The translations under genes were made by a program, and so were the position numbers. Below are positions 34,252-42,804 of a stretch of DNA of 64,000 nt, one piece after another; positions within the stretch are counted from its first letter, which is position 1; the number at the start of each line of letters is the position of its first letter. Origin of the DNA: Mucilaginibacter corticis (lineage in GTDB: Bacteria > Bacteroidota > Bacteroidia > Sphingobacteriales > Sphingobacteriaceae); contig NZ_VLPK01000002.1 of assembly GCF_007558865.1 (NCBI RefSeq), positions 434,001 to 498,000 of the forward strand, in the 5' to 3' direction. Under the pieces are notes generated by a model, which searched no databases, was not told the origin of the DNA, and saw only the letters and a program-made list of their open reading frames with translations.

Positions 34252-34761
34252 ATGAGTAAAAGACAATCTTTAGTTATTGGTGATATTTTGAGTTTTAAAG
34301 GAATAGACAAGAAATATAAAGCAATTATTTGCACTGGTATCTATAAAGATCACAACCCTCATTACTATGAATTTGCAGCAACAACTTATAGCGATGAAAA
34401 TAAACCATCATTGGTAGACATAATCAATAGCAAATTTTATGGGGTGGGAAATAATAAGTCTTTTGATTATTCTAAACTCGAGTTAGATAATATGTGGAAG
34501 ATTCATCCTGAAGTCAAACCATATTATATTGGATCTTATGGGTTTTTGATTTGGAAAAAAGATTTGAGGACATTTTATAGTGAACTTGAACTTGTAGGTA
34601 ATATAAATATTGTTCATAACCTCGCACAAAATGGAAACGGATCTGTAAACGCGAGTAGTTTGAATTTTTTAAGAGATTTTTTTGCGTTCGATTCATTAAA
34701 TATACTTCTTGAAAGAGGGCAGGAAACTTATCAAGTAAAATCCATCTTGTTAGGTGAATAG
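34252..34761 (+). CDS. Hypothetical protein, AT-rich orphan
   Basis: 169 residues from the ATG at 34252 (a TTG three bases earlier also fits the frame). No signal peptide or membrane helix. It begins with SLVIGDILSFKGIDKKYKAIICTGIY, quoted in part as VIGDILSFKG, an SH3-like small-barrel pattern, with many Asn, Tyr, Lys and Ile residues. The codons are markedly more AT-rich than neighbouring genes, and it lies between the blaI operators and dprA, so it may be an acquired gene. I recognise no family. Confidence 0.6.
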   Translation: MSKRQSLVIGDILSFKGIDKKYKAIICTGIYKDHNPHYYEFAATTYSDENKPSLVDIINSKFYGVGNNKSFDYSKLELDNMWKIHPEVKPYYIGSYGFLIWKKDLRTFYSELELVGNINIVHNLAQNGNGSVNASSLNFLRDFFAFDSLNILLERGQETYQVKSILLGE

Positions 34762-34826
34762 GTCTAATAAAAAACAAATTGCTAAAATTTATAGTAATAT
34801 TTATACCTTAGTGGCACACAAACTTT

Positions 34827-35924
34827 ATGTCACAACTTCATCAGATAGCCCTTACATTCTTAAAAAATATTGGTCATAGTATGGGTAAGGTATTGGTTAG
34901 CCATTTGGGCAGTGCCGAAGCCGTGTTTAACGCCTCGCCAAATAAATTATTGAGCATTCCCGGTGTGGGCGAGAAAACCATTCGCGAAATGAATTTTGAT
35001 GAGGCCCTGCAAAAAGCTGCGGATGAATTGAAGTTTGTAGAGAAAAACGATATAAAGGTGCTGTTTTATACAGATGCCAGTTACCCCAAACGCTTAAAAA
35101 ATTGTTTCGACTCGCCCATACTATTATATTATAAAGGTAATGCCGATCTGAACAACCGTAAGATTATAAGTATTGTTGGCACCCGTAACGCCACCGACTA
35201 CGGCCGCCAGCTTTGCGAAGACCTGATTGCCGAATTACAGCCATACGATGTATTGGTAATGAGCGGCCTGGCACACGGCATAGACGTTATCGCGCATAAA
35301 GAAAGCCTTAAACATAAAGTAGCTACGGTAGGGGTACTGGGACATGGGCTCGACCGTGTATACCCGGCGGCAAACCGCACTACGGCAGATAAGATGCTGA
35401 ACCATGGCGGGTTATTGACAGAATATCCATCAAACACCATCCCCGGCAGGGAAAACTTCCCCGAGCGTAACCGCATTGTTGCCGGCATGGCCGACGCTAC
35501 TATAGTTATAGAAGCCAGCGTAAAAGGCGGTGCTTTGATCACTGCCGAAATAGCTAATTCTTATAACCGCGATGTTTTTGCTTTCCCCGGCAGGGTAGGC
35601 GATGTATATTCTGAAGGGTGCAACTTCTTGATCCGTAATAATAAGGCAGCTTTGCTAACCTGCGCCGCTGATCTGGCTTATAGCCTTGGATGGGAAAAAC
35701 CCGATCATACTAAACCCGTAGAACAGTTTTTATTACCGCTTGACCTGTCGGCCGAGGAACGGACAATTTTTGACATTATACAACAACACAGCGCCCCGCT
35801 TGCTATTGATGACCTCACCATAAAAACAAACATGCCCATGAGCCAGCTGGCCATGAACCTGCTTAATATGGAAATGCAGGGGTTTATCAGGTCATTACCT
35901 GGTAAGATGTATAGGGTTAGCTGA
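34827..35924 (+). CDS. dprA: DNA-processing protein DprA
   Basis: Loads RecA on incoming single-stranded DNA during natural transformation. In the 365-residue protein an N-terminal helix-hairpin-helix part (SIPGVGEKTIREM, about residue 45) precedes the Rossmann-like core with IVGTRNATDYGRQ, MSGLAHGID, GHGLDRVYPAANR and FPERNRIVAGM. A C-terminal winged-helix domain (DLTIKTNMPMSQLAMNLLNMEMQG, about 325-350) closes it. No other competence gene is in the window; many bacteria keep dprA alone. Confidence 0.95.
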   Translation: MSQLHQIALTFLKNIGHSMGKVLVSHLGSAEAVFNASPNKLLSIPGVGEKTIREMNFDEALQKAADELKFVEKNDIKVLFYTDASYPKRLKNCFDSPILLYYKGNADLNNRKIISIVGTRNATDYGRQLCEDLIAELQPYDVLVMSGLAHGIDVIAHKESLKHKVATVGVLGHGLDRVYPAANRTTADKMLNHGGLLTEYPSNTIPGRENFPERNRIVAGMADATIVIEASVKGGALITAEIANSYNRDVFAFPGRVGDVYSEGCNFLIRNNKAALLTCAADLAYSLGWEKPDHTKPVEQFLLPLDLSAEERTIFDIIQQHSAPLAIDDLTIKTNMPMSQLAMNLLNMEMQGFIRSLPGKMYRVS

Positions 35925-35936
35925 TTTTTTAGAGTT

Positions 35937-36083
35937 AAGAATCAAGAGTCAAGAAACAAGACATATTGGCCATGTTTTCTTAACTCTTGATTATTTTAAG
36001 GTCTTTTGGTTAACAGAATAAGGAGATAGCCGAGATCTTTAACAGGGAATATCTTGATTCTTGGCTCTTGCATCTTGATTCTT
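35937..36083. repeat. Intergenic inverted repeat (CAAGAATCAAG family)
   Basis: A 25-base arm at 35937-35961 starting AAGAATCAAGA pairs with 36059-36083 at 21 of 25 positions, loop 97 bases. A further TTAACTCTTGATTA word lies inside the loop. Same family as 1627-1719. Confidence 0.7.
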
Positions 36084-36090
36084 CAGTCTA

Positions 36091-36237
36091 TCACGCTCTT
36101 CTTATCAGCCCCAATAATAAAGCTATAATTGCTATTACCAATAATACGTGGATGATGCCGCCGGCAGAGTAATAGAAGAACCCGAATGCCCAGCCTATAA
36201 CAAGAATAACAGCGATAATGTATAACAAGCCTCTCAT
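36091..36237 (-). CDS. Small lmo0937-type membrane protein
   Basis: A 48-residue protein: MRGLLYIIAVILVIGWAFGF, then FYYSAGGIIHVLLVIAIIAL, then LLGLIRRA. It forms two short membrane helices joined by a Tyr/Gly loop, which is the lmo0937-family pattern, widespread in Bacteroidota as a stress-linked small protein of unknown role. A long leader carries a box, TTGGAATGGTTTTGG (minus strand, 36278-36292), related to the sigma-54-like box of the first gene. Confidence 0.85.
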   Translation of the reverse strand: MRGLLYIIAVILVIGWAFGFFYYSAGGIIHVLLVIAIIALLLGLIRRA

Positions 36238-36277
36238 GATGTGTATGTTTTAGTTGTGAATAATATTATTATAATAA

Positions 36278-36292
36278 CCAAAACCATTCCAA
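36278..36292 (-). promoter_or_regulatory. TTGG-GGTTTT box upstream of the small membrane gene
   Basis: TTGGAATGGTTTTGG, 41 bases before the start codon. It shares TTGG-N3-GGTTTT-N-G with the box at 41-56. A weak sigma-54-like reading is possible, but the -24 and -12 cores are imperfect. Confidence 0.3.
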
Positions 36293-36306
36293 AAAGCCAT
36301 AAAAGC

Positions 36307-36335
36307 AAAAAGCCTTGCATATACAAGGCTTTTTT
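36307..36335 (-). terminator. Intrinsic terminator of the DUF2795 gene
   Basis: AAAAAGCCTTG / CAAGGCTTTTT, 11-bp perfect arms with a 6-base loop; the T-run faces the minus-strand direction, 18 bases after the stop of the DUF2795 gene. Confidence 0.85.
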
Positions 36336-36352
36336 ATAGATCTTAAGTATTA

Positions 36353-36574
36353 TTAATACTCGTCTTCGTTAAAAAAGAAGTCATCTTTTGTAGGGTAATC
36401 AGGCCATATTTCTTCAATATTTTCATACGGCTCACCATCATCCTCTAACGCTTGCAGGTTCTCTATCACCTCGACAGGTGCTCCTGAACGGATAGCGTAA
36501 TCAATTAATTCGTCCTTAGTTGCCGGCCATGGTGCATCCTCCAGGTGAGATGCTAATTCAAGTGTCCAATACAT
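36353..36574 (-). CDS. DUF2795 domain protein
   Basis: A 73-residue acidic protein, MYWTLELASHLEDAPWPATKDELIDYAIRSG in part (quoted core EDAPWPATKDELIDYA). It ends in DYPTKDDFFFNEDEY. This whole-length pattern is the Bacteroidota DUF2795 protein, with a predicted helical fold; the function is unknown. The start ATG fits the family. Confidence 0.88.
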   Translation of the reverse strand: MYWTLELASHLEDAPWPATKDELIDYAIRSGAPVEVIENLQALEDDGEPYENIEEIWPDYPTKDDFFFNEDEY

Positions 36575-36660
36575 ATTTTTACTTTATATTTTAGTTAACT
36601 TATAGTGTTTAGATTTCCGCAAAAGTATAATATTTTTATATTGATAATCAATATATTTTT

Positions 36661-37218
36661 TTAATTTTTTTTAAGCCTCGGTATCCACTGATTCTCAGGG
36701 ATTTTATGATCATTTGCAACTTTACGCCCCAGTGTGAATAGGTAATCGCTTAATCTGTTAAGATAAATAATTACCTTATCATCTACAACACTTTCTTCGG
36801 CTAAGTGTACAACCAAACGCTCTGCCCGGCGGCATACACAACGGGCTATATGGCAGTAAGATATGGTGTTGCTACCGCCCGGTAAAATAAAATGCTTTAG
36901 CGGTGGCAATGTTTCATTGATGGTATCCATTTCCTGTTCCAGCAGTTCAATATCGGTTAGGTCAAAATCCGGGATCACCATTTTAGATTTTTCGGGATCG
37001 GCCGCCAATGAAGAACCAATAGTGAACAGCCTGTCCTGGATCTCTTTTAAAAGATCTTTATCATGCGGGGCAAGATCCTGGTCGCGTATCAAACCTATAT
37101 AACTGTTCAGTTCATCAACCGTACCGTAGCTGTCAATACGCAAGTGATGTTTGGGCACGCGCGTGCCGCCAATTAAAGAAGTAAAACCTTTATCGCCTGT
37201 TTTGGTATATATCTTCAT
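36661..37218 (-). CDS. ATP:cob(I)alamin adenosyltransferase (PduO type)
   Basis: Transfers adenosyl from ATP to cob(I)alamin to give coenzyme B12. A 185-residue PduO-type four-helix bundle starting with the ATP-binding MKIYTKTGDKGFTSLIGG, followed by DELNSYIGL, LPGGS (about residue 114) and CRRAER (about 128-133), the family's cobalamin-side motifs. No cobalamin biosynthesis or riboswitch is seen here, so it probably acts in salvage. Single gene. Confidence 0.94.
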   Translation of the reverse strand: MKIYTKTGDKGFTSLIGGTRVPKHHLRIDSYGTVDELNSYIGLIRDQDLAPHDKDLLKEIQDRLFTIGSSLAADPEKSKMVIPDFDLTDIELLEQEMDTINETLPPLKHFILPGGSNTISYCHIARCVCRRAERLVVHLAEESVVDDKVIIYLNRLSDYLFTLGRKVANDHKIPENQWIPRLKKN

Positions 37219-37329
37219 AAAGTGCGAGGCAATTATATAAATATTGATTTAAACATAGTTATTATTTATGGGTTAATTAAACTTGCCTTTATCTTTACGG
37301 TCCATCATTAACTATACTATACATACGCT

Positions 37330-38316
37330 GTGAAACATATCATATTATCAACTAAAACTATTTTTCTGCTGGCTTCAACATTATTATTGTTAAGTTTTAA
37401 ATGCGGCAATAAAGCCGTGCCTGCGGCAGATAAACCGGCACCGCCCGTCGCGTTCAATTTAATAACCGAGAAACAGTTTAATGATCTTTTCCCGCAGCGC
37501 GATCCTTTTTACACTTATCCCGCGTTTATCAAGGCCATAAAAGAGTTGGGTATGGTCAAGGTTAAAATTACCCGCCGCGCGGTATCTGTTTACCAGTTTA
37601 TCCGTACAGACAAAACTACCGGCAAAGCCACTACCATAAGGCAGGATGTGGACTGGAACGAGGCTTGGGCCAAAGTAAAACCCGACAGCACCTACACCAT
37701 TGACTATGGCGCCTTTTGTGCCGAAAGCGACCCGCTGACCAACAAAAAAGAATTGGCGGCCTTCTTCGCCAACGTGGCCCACGAAACCCGCCATGGCATG
37801 AACGGCAGCTACACCGACGGCCTGATGCTGAAACATGAGGACAATACATCATTAGATTATTTTGGCGACAGCGACGAGTACCCGCCGGTTAAGGGTAAAA
37901 AGTATTATGGCCGCGGCCCCATGCAGTTAAGCTATAATGGCAATTACGGCTACGCGTCTGACTGTATTTTTGGCGACCATAAAATATTACTGAATAATCC
38001 GGACCTGGTTACCACCGATCCGGTTGTCGCTTTTAAAGCTGCCATTTATTTCTGGATGACACCGCAAACCCACAAGCCATCGGCACATGACGTGATGATA
38101 GGTAAGTGGAAACCAAACGCCGCCGATAAAGCGGCAGGCCGCGCACCCGGATTTGGCATGGTAATAAACATTATTAACGGCGCGCTTGAATGTAACCTGG
38201 GCGAAAACAATGTAGGCATGGTTGACAGGATAGGCTTTTACCAGCACTTTTTAACCAAACTGGGTATAAGTGATGCCAATTGCGTATGCTCTTGTGCTAA
38301 GATGAAACATTATTAA
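37330..38316 (+). CDS. GH19 chitinase-like lipoprotein
   Basis: A 328-residue protein with GTG start. A lipoprotein signal ends at Cys25 (LLLLSFKC), so it is likely anchored to the envelope. The glycoside hydrolase family 19 motifs follow: [13 protein letters not shown] with catalytic Glu152 and [16 protein letters not shown] at about 192-207. GH19 enzymes hydrolyse chitin or related polymers, some peptidoglycan. The Ca/substrate loop ends with [16 protein letters not shown]. No carbohydrate-use cluster is adjacent. Confidence 0.9.
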   Translation: MKHIILSTKTIFLLASTLLLLSFKCGNKAVPAADKPAPPVAFNLITEKQFNDLFPQRDPFYTYPAFIKAIKELGMVKVKITRRAVSVYQFIRTDKTTGKATTIRQDVDWNEAWAKVKPDSTYTIDYGAFCAESDPLTNKKELAAFFANVAHETRHGMNGSYTDGLMLKHEDNTSLDYFGDSDEYPPVKGKKYYGRGPMQLSYNGNYGYASDCIFGDHKILLNNPDLVTTDPVVAFKAAIYFWMTPQTHKPSAHDVMIGKWKPNAADKAAGRAPGFGMVINIINGALECNLGENNVGMVDRIGFYQHFLTKLGISDANCVCSCAKMKHY

Positions 38317-38332
38317 GGATATCGAATTTCGG

Positions 38333-38350
38333 TCCCGATAGCTATCGGGA
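38333..38350. repeat. Perfect 18-bp palindrome
   Basis: TCCCGATAGCTATCGGGA, flanked by ATTTCG and CAATTTCG words. It lies 16 bases after the GH19 stop. It could act as a terminator but has no T-run. Confidence 0.75.
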
Positions 38351-38416
38351 TCAATTTCGAATTTATTTGGTCATTTTGAGCATGTTGTCTACCTTTAAAA
38401 AATACCGAAACCATCC

Positions 38417-39031
38417 ATGGAAAACTACCTTTTTGATACTACCGGGCTTAACGCGGATACCATTGACCGGTTTAACGCAACCTACCAGGCTTTAAAAGAA
38501 GAATTTAACATACACCCTACGGGCCATATTGATTTTGACCTGCCGCAATTCAGGGCTTTTAGAAATTGTTTGGATGTTAACGTGCGCGGATCATTTGTGA
38601 TAAAAAAGGATTGCGGCGATTCGTACATCCTGTTTGTTGAGGTGCATTTTAAAGTGGGCGATAAGTATATCAACCATCACCAGGAGTTCCAGATTTGGGG
38701 CTTAACCTACCTGAAAAATAATTTTGGGGGAGTGGTAATTCGCCGTGAAACGCTCACCGACAAGATCATGGAACTGATCCACCCGCATGAGCTGGATTTT
38801 GACGAAGACAAACCGTTCAGCAATACCTTTTATGTAGTGGTGAACGACCATGTAAAAGCAAGCTCATGTATGAACCGCGATTTCCGCAACGCGGTAATGG
38901 ATATCCGCGACAACGATTTTATGATCGAGATCATTGACCATACCCTCATCATCGGCAATTATGACCCGATTGTGCCCGAAAAATCGATCCATATCGCCGA
39001 GTTTGTGGAGCGTTTGGCAGGGGCGTGTTAG
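38417..39031 (+). CDS. Hypothetical protein
   Basis: A 204-residue soluble protein without signal or membrane segment. Mixed alpha/beta with conserved-looking acidic and aromatic runs (LPQFRAFRNCLDVNVRGSF, HHQEFQIWG). The last part, IEIIDHTLIIGNYDPIVPEKS, may be a beta-strand end. I recognise no family. Codon use is like that of the neighbours, so it looks native. It is followed by a repeat-rich gap. Confidence 0.75.
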   Translation: MENYLFDTTGLNADTIDRFNATYQALKEEFNIHPTGHIDFDLPQFRAFRNCLDVNVRGSFVIKKDCGDSYILFVEVHFKVGDKYINHHQEFQIWGLTYLKNNFGGVVIRRETLTDKIMELIHPHELDFDEDKPFSNTFYVVVNDHVKASSCMNRDFRNAVMDIRDNDFMIEIIDHTLIIGNYDPIVPEKSIHIAEFVERLAGAC

Positions 39032-39265
39032 TTACAGCGTAAACAACGCGTCATTGCGAGGAACGAAGCAATCTCTACGTAGGACATTAAAAAAGATAAG
39101 TTTACGCAAGATGTAAATACGGTGTTTAGAACAAATCGCTGACAATAATAATCATTTGAGCTAAGTGCATCGCAAGGTCCTCAAAGAGAGACCCTGCGGA
39201 AACGGAAATTAGAAATTACATAAATGTGAATGCTGTTTTTCAAGAATCAGCATATTTAAATATTA
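39032..39265. other. Repeat-bearing intergenic region
   Basis: About 230 bases without an ORF. It contains a 27-base element (39049-39075) starting CGTCATTGCGAGGAACGAAG with an inner ATTGC/GCAAT inverted repeat, a form I know to be scattered in Bacteroidota genomes. It also holds the left copy of a GAGACCCTGCGG-like direct repeat (39188-39204). Confidence 0.6.
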
Positions 39266-39760
39266 CTATTTTTTTTCAATATCTGTTGCTATTTTGTTTA
39301 TATCTGACAGCAATCCTTTAATATTTCCGTCTACAGCCTTAACAGCATCAGCTAAACCATTAGAACTATCGGAAAGAGATTTGAATAATTCCTTATTATA
39401 TAAAAACTTTCCTATCCGCACTTTTTCAACAACTACTTTGTACATTTTATCTTTCACAGCAATATGACAATCGTAAGTTAGTTGCCAAGTTGTGCCTATT
39501 TTGCCTGCTTCTCCTAGACCGGAATTTACTTCAGTTAGCCTACTAAATGACACCTCCCCGGTTGTGAAATCATATGAACTTTGAAAGTGAGCATACGTGA
39601 AGTCCTTTATTTTTAAGAATAGAGCCTTTTTACTAAATGATGATATATAAGTCGTGTCATACTTATACTCCGATTTAACAGTATCAAACTTAATATGCTG
39701 TGCAAGTGATGTGATCGGCGTAAAGAAAAAAAATACAACTAAAAATTTCATTCCTGACAT
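39266..39760 (-). CDS. Secreted hypothetical protein
   Basis: A 164-residue protein with a signal peptide (MKFLVVFFFFTPITSLA from residue 4, cut before QH). The mature part has repeated lysine/valine strands and a C-terminal amphipathic helix (VKAVDGNIKGLLSDINKIATDIEKK). AT content is high compared with neighbours and the gene is bracketed by imperfect direct repeats at 39188-39204 and 39838-39856, hinting at acquisition. The family is unknown. Confidence 0.65.
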   Translation of the reverse strand: MSGMKFLVVFFFFTPITSLAQHIKFDTVKSEYKYDTTYISSFSKKALFLKIKDFTYAHFQSSYDFTTGEVSFSRLTEVNSGLGEAGKIGTTWQLTYDCHIAVKDKMYKVVVEKVRIGKFLYNKELFKSLSDSSNGLADAVKAVDGNIKGLLSDINKIATDIEKK

Positions 39761-39882
39761 AGCTGCCTGTTTTAATAAATTAAATATTCATAAGTTTTTA
39801 ACAATTTAAAAAACTAATTTAGAGAATGAGTCTCTACGAGAAACTCTGCGGAGACGATTAAGACTAATTAAAAATCTATTTT

Positions 39883-40293
39883 TCATTTCGCTGCGTGCAA
39901 TGCTACCTTATTGCCTTCCGTATCTAAAAACACTGCAATAAGTCCGGCCGGTATTTTACTTTTTGGTGCGATGACCTTGCCGCCGGCTGGTTCTATTTTG
40001 TCTATTACCGTTTGTATTGACGGGCTTGCGTTCAAATAAATAAGCGGACCGTCCTGCCCCGGTTTGATCCGCGCTGATTTTACCAATGCGCCGGATAATA
40101 TACCTGACAAAGCCATAATGGTATCAGGTTTACGCGGGAAGAAAACTGTTTGTTCTTCGGGTGTGTCCTTACCCATGGTTTCCATTGTAATGTCTAAAAT
40201 GGTTTCATAAAATTTTCTTGCTCTTCGCATATCCTCAACCGGTATTTCAAACCAGGTAAGGGCGTTTGCATCAGCGCTTAATTTCTGTAGCAT
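39883..40293 (-). CDS. VOC family protein (glyoxalase-like)
   Basis: A 136-residue vicinal-oxygen-chelate fold protein: WFEIPVEDMRRARKFYETIL at the start and IAVFLDTEGNKVALH at the end are the paired beta-alpha-beta-beta-beta halves. The metal residues cannot be fixed without alignment. Such small VOC proteins are often quinone or antibiotic-binding or of unknown activity. The FMN reductase gene lies 4 bases upstream in the same direction and is probably cotranscribed. Confidence 0.85.
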   Translation of the reverse strand: MLQKLSADANALTWFEIPVEDMRRARKFYETILDITMETMGKDTPEEQTVFFPRKPDTIMALSGILSGALVKSARIKPGQDGPLIYLNASPSIQTVIDKIEPAGGKVIAPKSKIPAGLIAVFLDTEGNKVALHAAK

Positions 40294-40297
40294 GGCC

Positions 40298-40846
40298 TTA
40301 GTTTATTTTATTGATCCAAATAATATAGGCATCCCAAAATTGTATAATGAGATCCTTAGTTTCTTGATCGGTTAGTTTACCCTCGCCGTTAAACTTATCA
40401 GAAGCTTTCCCTAAATAAAACTCAGGTTGTTGCATGGCGGGCATATCCAGGTAGGTTAGCACTTGCCGCAAATGATGCACAGCGCCGAATGCTCCTAACT
40501 GGTAAGGCGTACAACCTAAAACAGCAACCGGCTTGCTTTTCCACTTGCTTTGCCCTTCGGGACGTGAGCCCCAGTCGAGCGCGTTTTTTAACACGGGCGA
40601 ATAAGAACGGTTATATTCGGGCGTTGCCAATAAAACGGCATCGGCTTGTTCAATGCTATTGTGTAATTGTTTAACCGCCTGTGGTAAATTGATTTCAAGG
40701 TCCTGATTAATTAAAGGTAACTGGCTAATATCAATTATATCAACCGTTACATCTTCCGGCGCGAGTTCTTTAAATGCCTTTATCAGTTTAGTGGTAAACG
40801 AATCTTTTCTTAAACTACCTGAAAATGCCGCTATTGTAATAGCCAT
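40298..40846 (-). CDS. NADPH-dependent FMN reductase
   Basis: A 182-residue flavodoxin-like oxidoreductase. FSGSLRKDSFTTKLIKAF at residues 8-25 is the flavin phosphate loop, ATPEYNRSYSPVLKNALDW (about 97-115) the conserved flavin ring loop, and VLGCTPYQLGAFGA the glycine-containing strand. It belongs to the YieF/ChrR/ArsH-like group that reduces quinones, azo dyes or chromate with NAD(P)H. It overlaps no gene and probably forms a pair with the VOC gene. Confidence 0.92.
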   Translation of the reverse strand: MAITIAAFSGSLRKDSFTTKLIKAFKELAPEDVTVDIIDISQLPLINQDLEINLPQAVKQLHNSIEQADAVLLATPEYNRSYSPVLKNALDWGSRPEGQSKWKSKPVAVLGCTPYQLGAFGAVHHLRQVLTYLDMPAMQQPEFYLGKASDKFNGEGKLTDQETKDLIIQFWDAYIIWINKIN

Positions 40847-40915
40847 AATGTATAGATCTTATACATTTTAAACAGGATATTATAAGTAAGGTTTGCGAAA
40901 ATAGTATTTAGCGGA

Positions 40916-41641
40916 TTACTTCAGCAGCTCCAGATCTTCCGGCGTATCAATAGCGTGTGTTTCCAATTCCGTTTCAGCAACCTTTATGCGGTAGCCGTTC
41001 TCCACCCAGCGCAGTTGTTCCAGGCTTTCGGCTTTTTCTAAGGCTGATATAGGTAGTTTGGTGATCTGCTGCAACACATCAGCGCGGTAACCATATATGC
41101 CGATATGCTTAAAATAAGTGTAAAACTCCAGCCAGTTCTGCGGCTCTTCGCCCCTGATATGTGGAACTGCCGAACGCGAGAAATAAACCGCTTCATCCAT
41201 CTTATTGACAATGACCTTGGGTGAGTTAGGGTTATGCAATTCTTGCTCAGTTTTAACGCGCTTTATCAGAGTGGCTATCTGCACATCGGCTGAGTTAAAG
41301 CAGACGGCCAGTTTGGTGATCTGTTCGGGATCAATATAAGGTTCATCGCCCTGGATATTGATGATTACTTGGTATTGCGAACGTGCCAAAGCTACCTCCG
41401 CGCAACGGTCTGTGCCGCTCTGATGATCAGGTGCAGTCATTACCGCCACACCGCCAAAAGCAATTACGTGGTCGTAAATGCGGTCATCATCTGTAGCGAC
41501 GATCACTTCGGTTAAATGATCGCATTTTTTGGCCTGCTCATAAACCCTTTGGATCATGCTCTTGCCGCCGATATCAACCAACGGCTTACCGGGAAAACGT
41601 GAAGATGCGTAACGTGCAGGTATTATCCCAAGTATCCTCAT
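40916..41641 (-). CDS. kdsB: 3-deoxy-manno-octulosonate cytidylyltransferase
   Basis: Activates KDO with CTP for attachment to lipid A in LPS. A 241-residue nucleotidyltransferase with IIPARYASSRFPGKPLVDIGG at the start (quoted core IPARYASSRFPGKPL), QGDEPYIDPEQI as the metal region, and YFKHIGIYGYR. The stop of the upstream lipoprotein overlaps its start by 4 bases, so they are coupled. With gmhA and hldE later in the window, the cell makes a KDO- and heptose-type core. Confidence 0.96.
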   Translation of the reverse strand: MRILGIIPARYASSRFPGKPLVDIGGKSMIQRVYEQAKKCDHLTEVIVATDDDRIYDHVIAFGGVAVMTAPDHQSGTDRCAEVALARSQYQVIINIQGDEPYIDPEQITKLAVCFNSADVQIATLIKRVKTEQELHNPNSPKVIVNKMDEAVYFSRSAVPHIRGEEPQNWLEFYTYFKHIGIYGYRADVLQQITKLPISALEKAESLEQLRWVENGYRIKVAETELETHAIDTPEDLELLK

Positions 41642-42084
41642 TGCTTAAAGGTAATAGTTTTAAAAGCTTTTAATGCTGATTGCTGATCTTCAGCTGAAAG
41701 ATTCATGCCATTCATTTGAAAGTCAAACGTAGAAGAACGATCTTTTATGTAAATCCCGGTCATACCCTGTCCAATCTTTTTAGGGTAAATAGTTTTAATT
41801 AAAAATTTACCACTGGAATCAATTTTGATATGATGGCTGCTTGAATCAATATCTTTTAGGTCATTGGCGTAACCCCTACTGCTACAATCAAAAGACAAAC
41901 TTACTTTAGGACCAACTATTTCGCCCACGAATGAATCTTCCTGATCTTGTGGTATAGTTAGCTTCCAATTTCCAGGTGCATTGATAGTAAACAATCTTGC
42001 ATCAAGCTGCCTCCATCCTGCATTATTTGTGGATTTACATCCGTCAAAAAGTATGATAAATAACAAAGCAACTCTCCAGTTCAT
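41638..42084 (-). CDS. Hypothetical lipoprotein
   Basis: 148 residues from the ATG at 42084. The signal ends in a lipobox at FIILFDGC, with Cys about residue 16, and the mature part is a small alpha/beta domain. The frame is open to 42183, but that overlaps the kinase gene and lacks a signal. Its stop overlaps the kdsB start by 4 bases. No family is recognised; the layout LFTINAPGNWKLTIPQDQEDSF looks like a PsbP/DUF-type small envelope domain, but this is a guess. Confidence 0.7.
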   Translation of the reverse strand: MNWRVALLFIILFDGCKSTNNAGWRQLDARLFTINAPGNWKLTIPQDQEDSFVGEIVGPKVSLSFDCSSRGYANDLKDIDSSSHHIKIDSSGKFLIKTIYPKKIGQGMTGIYIKDRSSTFDFQMNGMNLSAEDQQSALKAFKTITFKQ

Positions 42085-42106
42085 CGGGAGTAATATTAAT
42101 AAGATA

Positions 42107-42721
42107 TTAGAACAACCCGTTAATCTCTCTTTCAACCAACTGGATAATAGATGACAAATCCTCGGTATTATTGGCAAAATCAAGGTTGTCTTTATCCAGT
42201 ATCAGCAGTTTGCCTAACTTATAGTTATTGATCCATTTGTCGTACTTCTCGTTCAGCTTTGAAAGGTAATCTATTCGGATACCTATTTCATACTCCCTGC
42301 CCCTGCGCTGAATATTGTTTACCAATGTAGGTACAGATGCTTTTAAATACACCAGCAGATCGGGTGGTTTGATATACTCGGTTATGTTGTCGAAAATAGA
42401 CTCGTAGTTTTCGTAATCGCGGCTGGTCATCAGGCCCATATCATGCAGGTTCTCCGCAAAAATGTAAGCATCCTCATAAATAGTACGGTCCTGGATAATG
42501 TTACGACCGCTTTTCTGAATATCGATGATCTGGCGGTAACGGCTGTTCAAAAAGAAGATCTGCAGGTTAAAGCTCCAGCGCTTCATGTCGCTGTAAAAAT
42601 CTTCCAGGTATGGATTATTATCAACAGCTTCATACAATGGATCCCAGCCATAATTCTTGGCCAGCAATTCGGTAAGCGTAGTTTTACCGGCTCCTATATT
42701 TCCTACAACGGCTATGTGCAT
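42107..42721 (-). CDS. Deoxynucleoside kinase
   Basis: A 204-residue kinase of the dCK/dGK/dAK family that salvages deoxynucleosides to monophosphates. The P-loop GNIGAGKTTL is at residues 7-16, DRT (about 81-83) is the ERS/DRS-type motif, and RIDYLSKLNEKYDKW is the lid/end part. Substrate preference cannot be told. Upstream of the lipoprotein and kdsB in the same direction. Confidence 0.92.
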   Translation of the reverse strand: MHIAVVGNIGAGKTTLTELLAKNYGWDPLYEAVDNNPYLEDFYSDMKRWSFNLQIFFLNSRYRQIIDIQKSGRNIIQDRTIYEDAYIFAENLHDMGLMTSRDYENYESIFDNITEYIKPPDLLVYLKASVPTLVNNIQRRGREYEIGIRIDYLSKLNEKYDKWINNYKLGKLLILDKDNLDFANNTEDLSSIIQLVEREINGLF

Positions 42722-42804
42722 TGGCTAAAGATATAATTAGAAAGTTAAATTTACAAGTCAAGGCCTGATTTACTATAGACCATTGGCTACGGACTATAGA
42801 CTGC

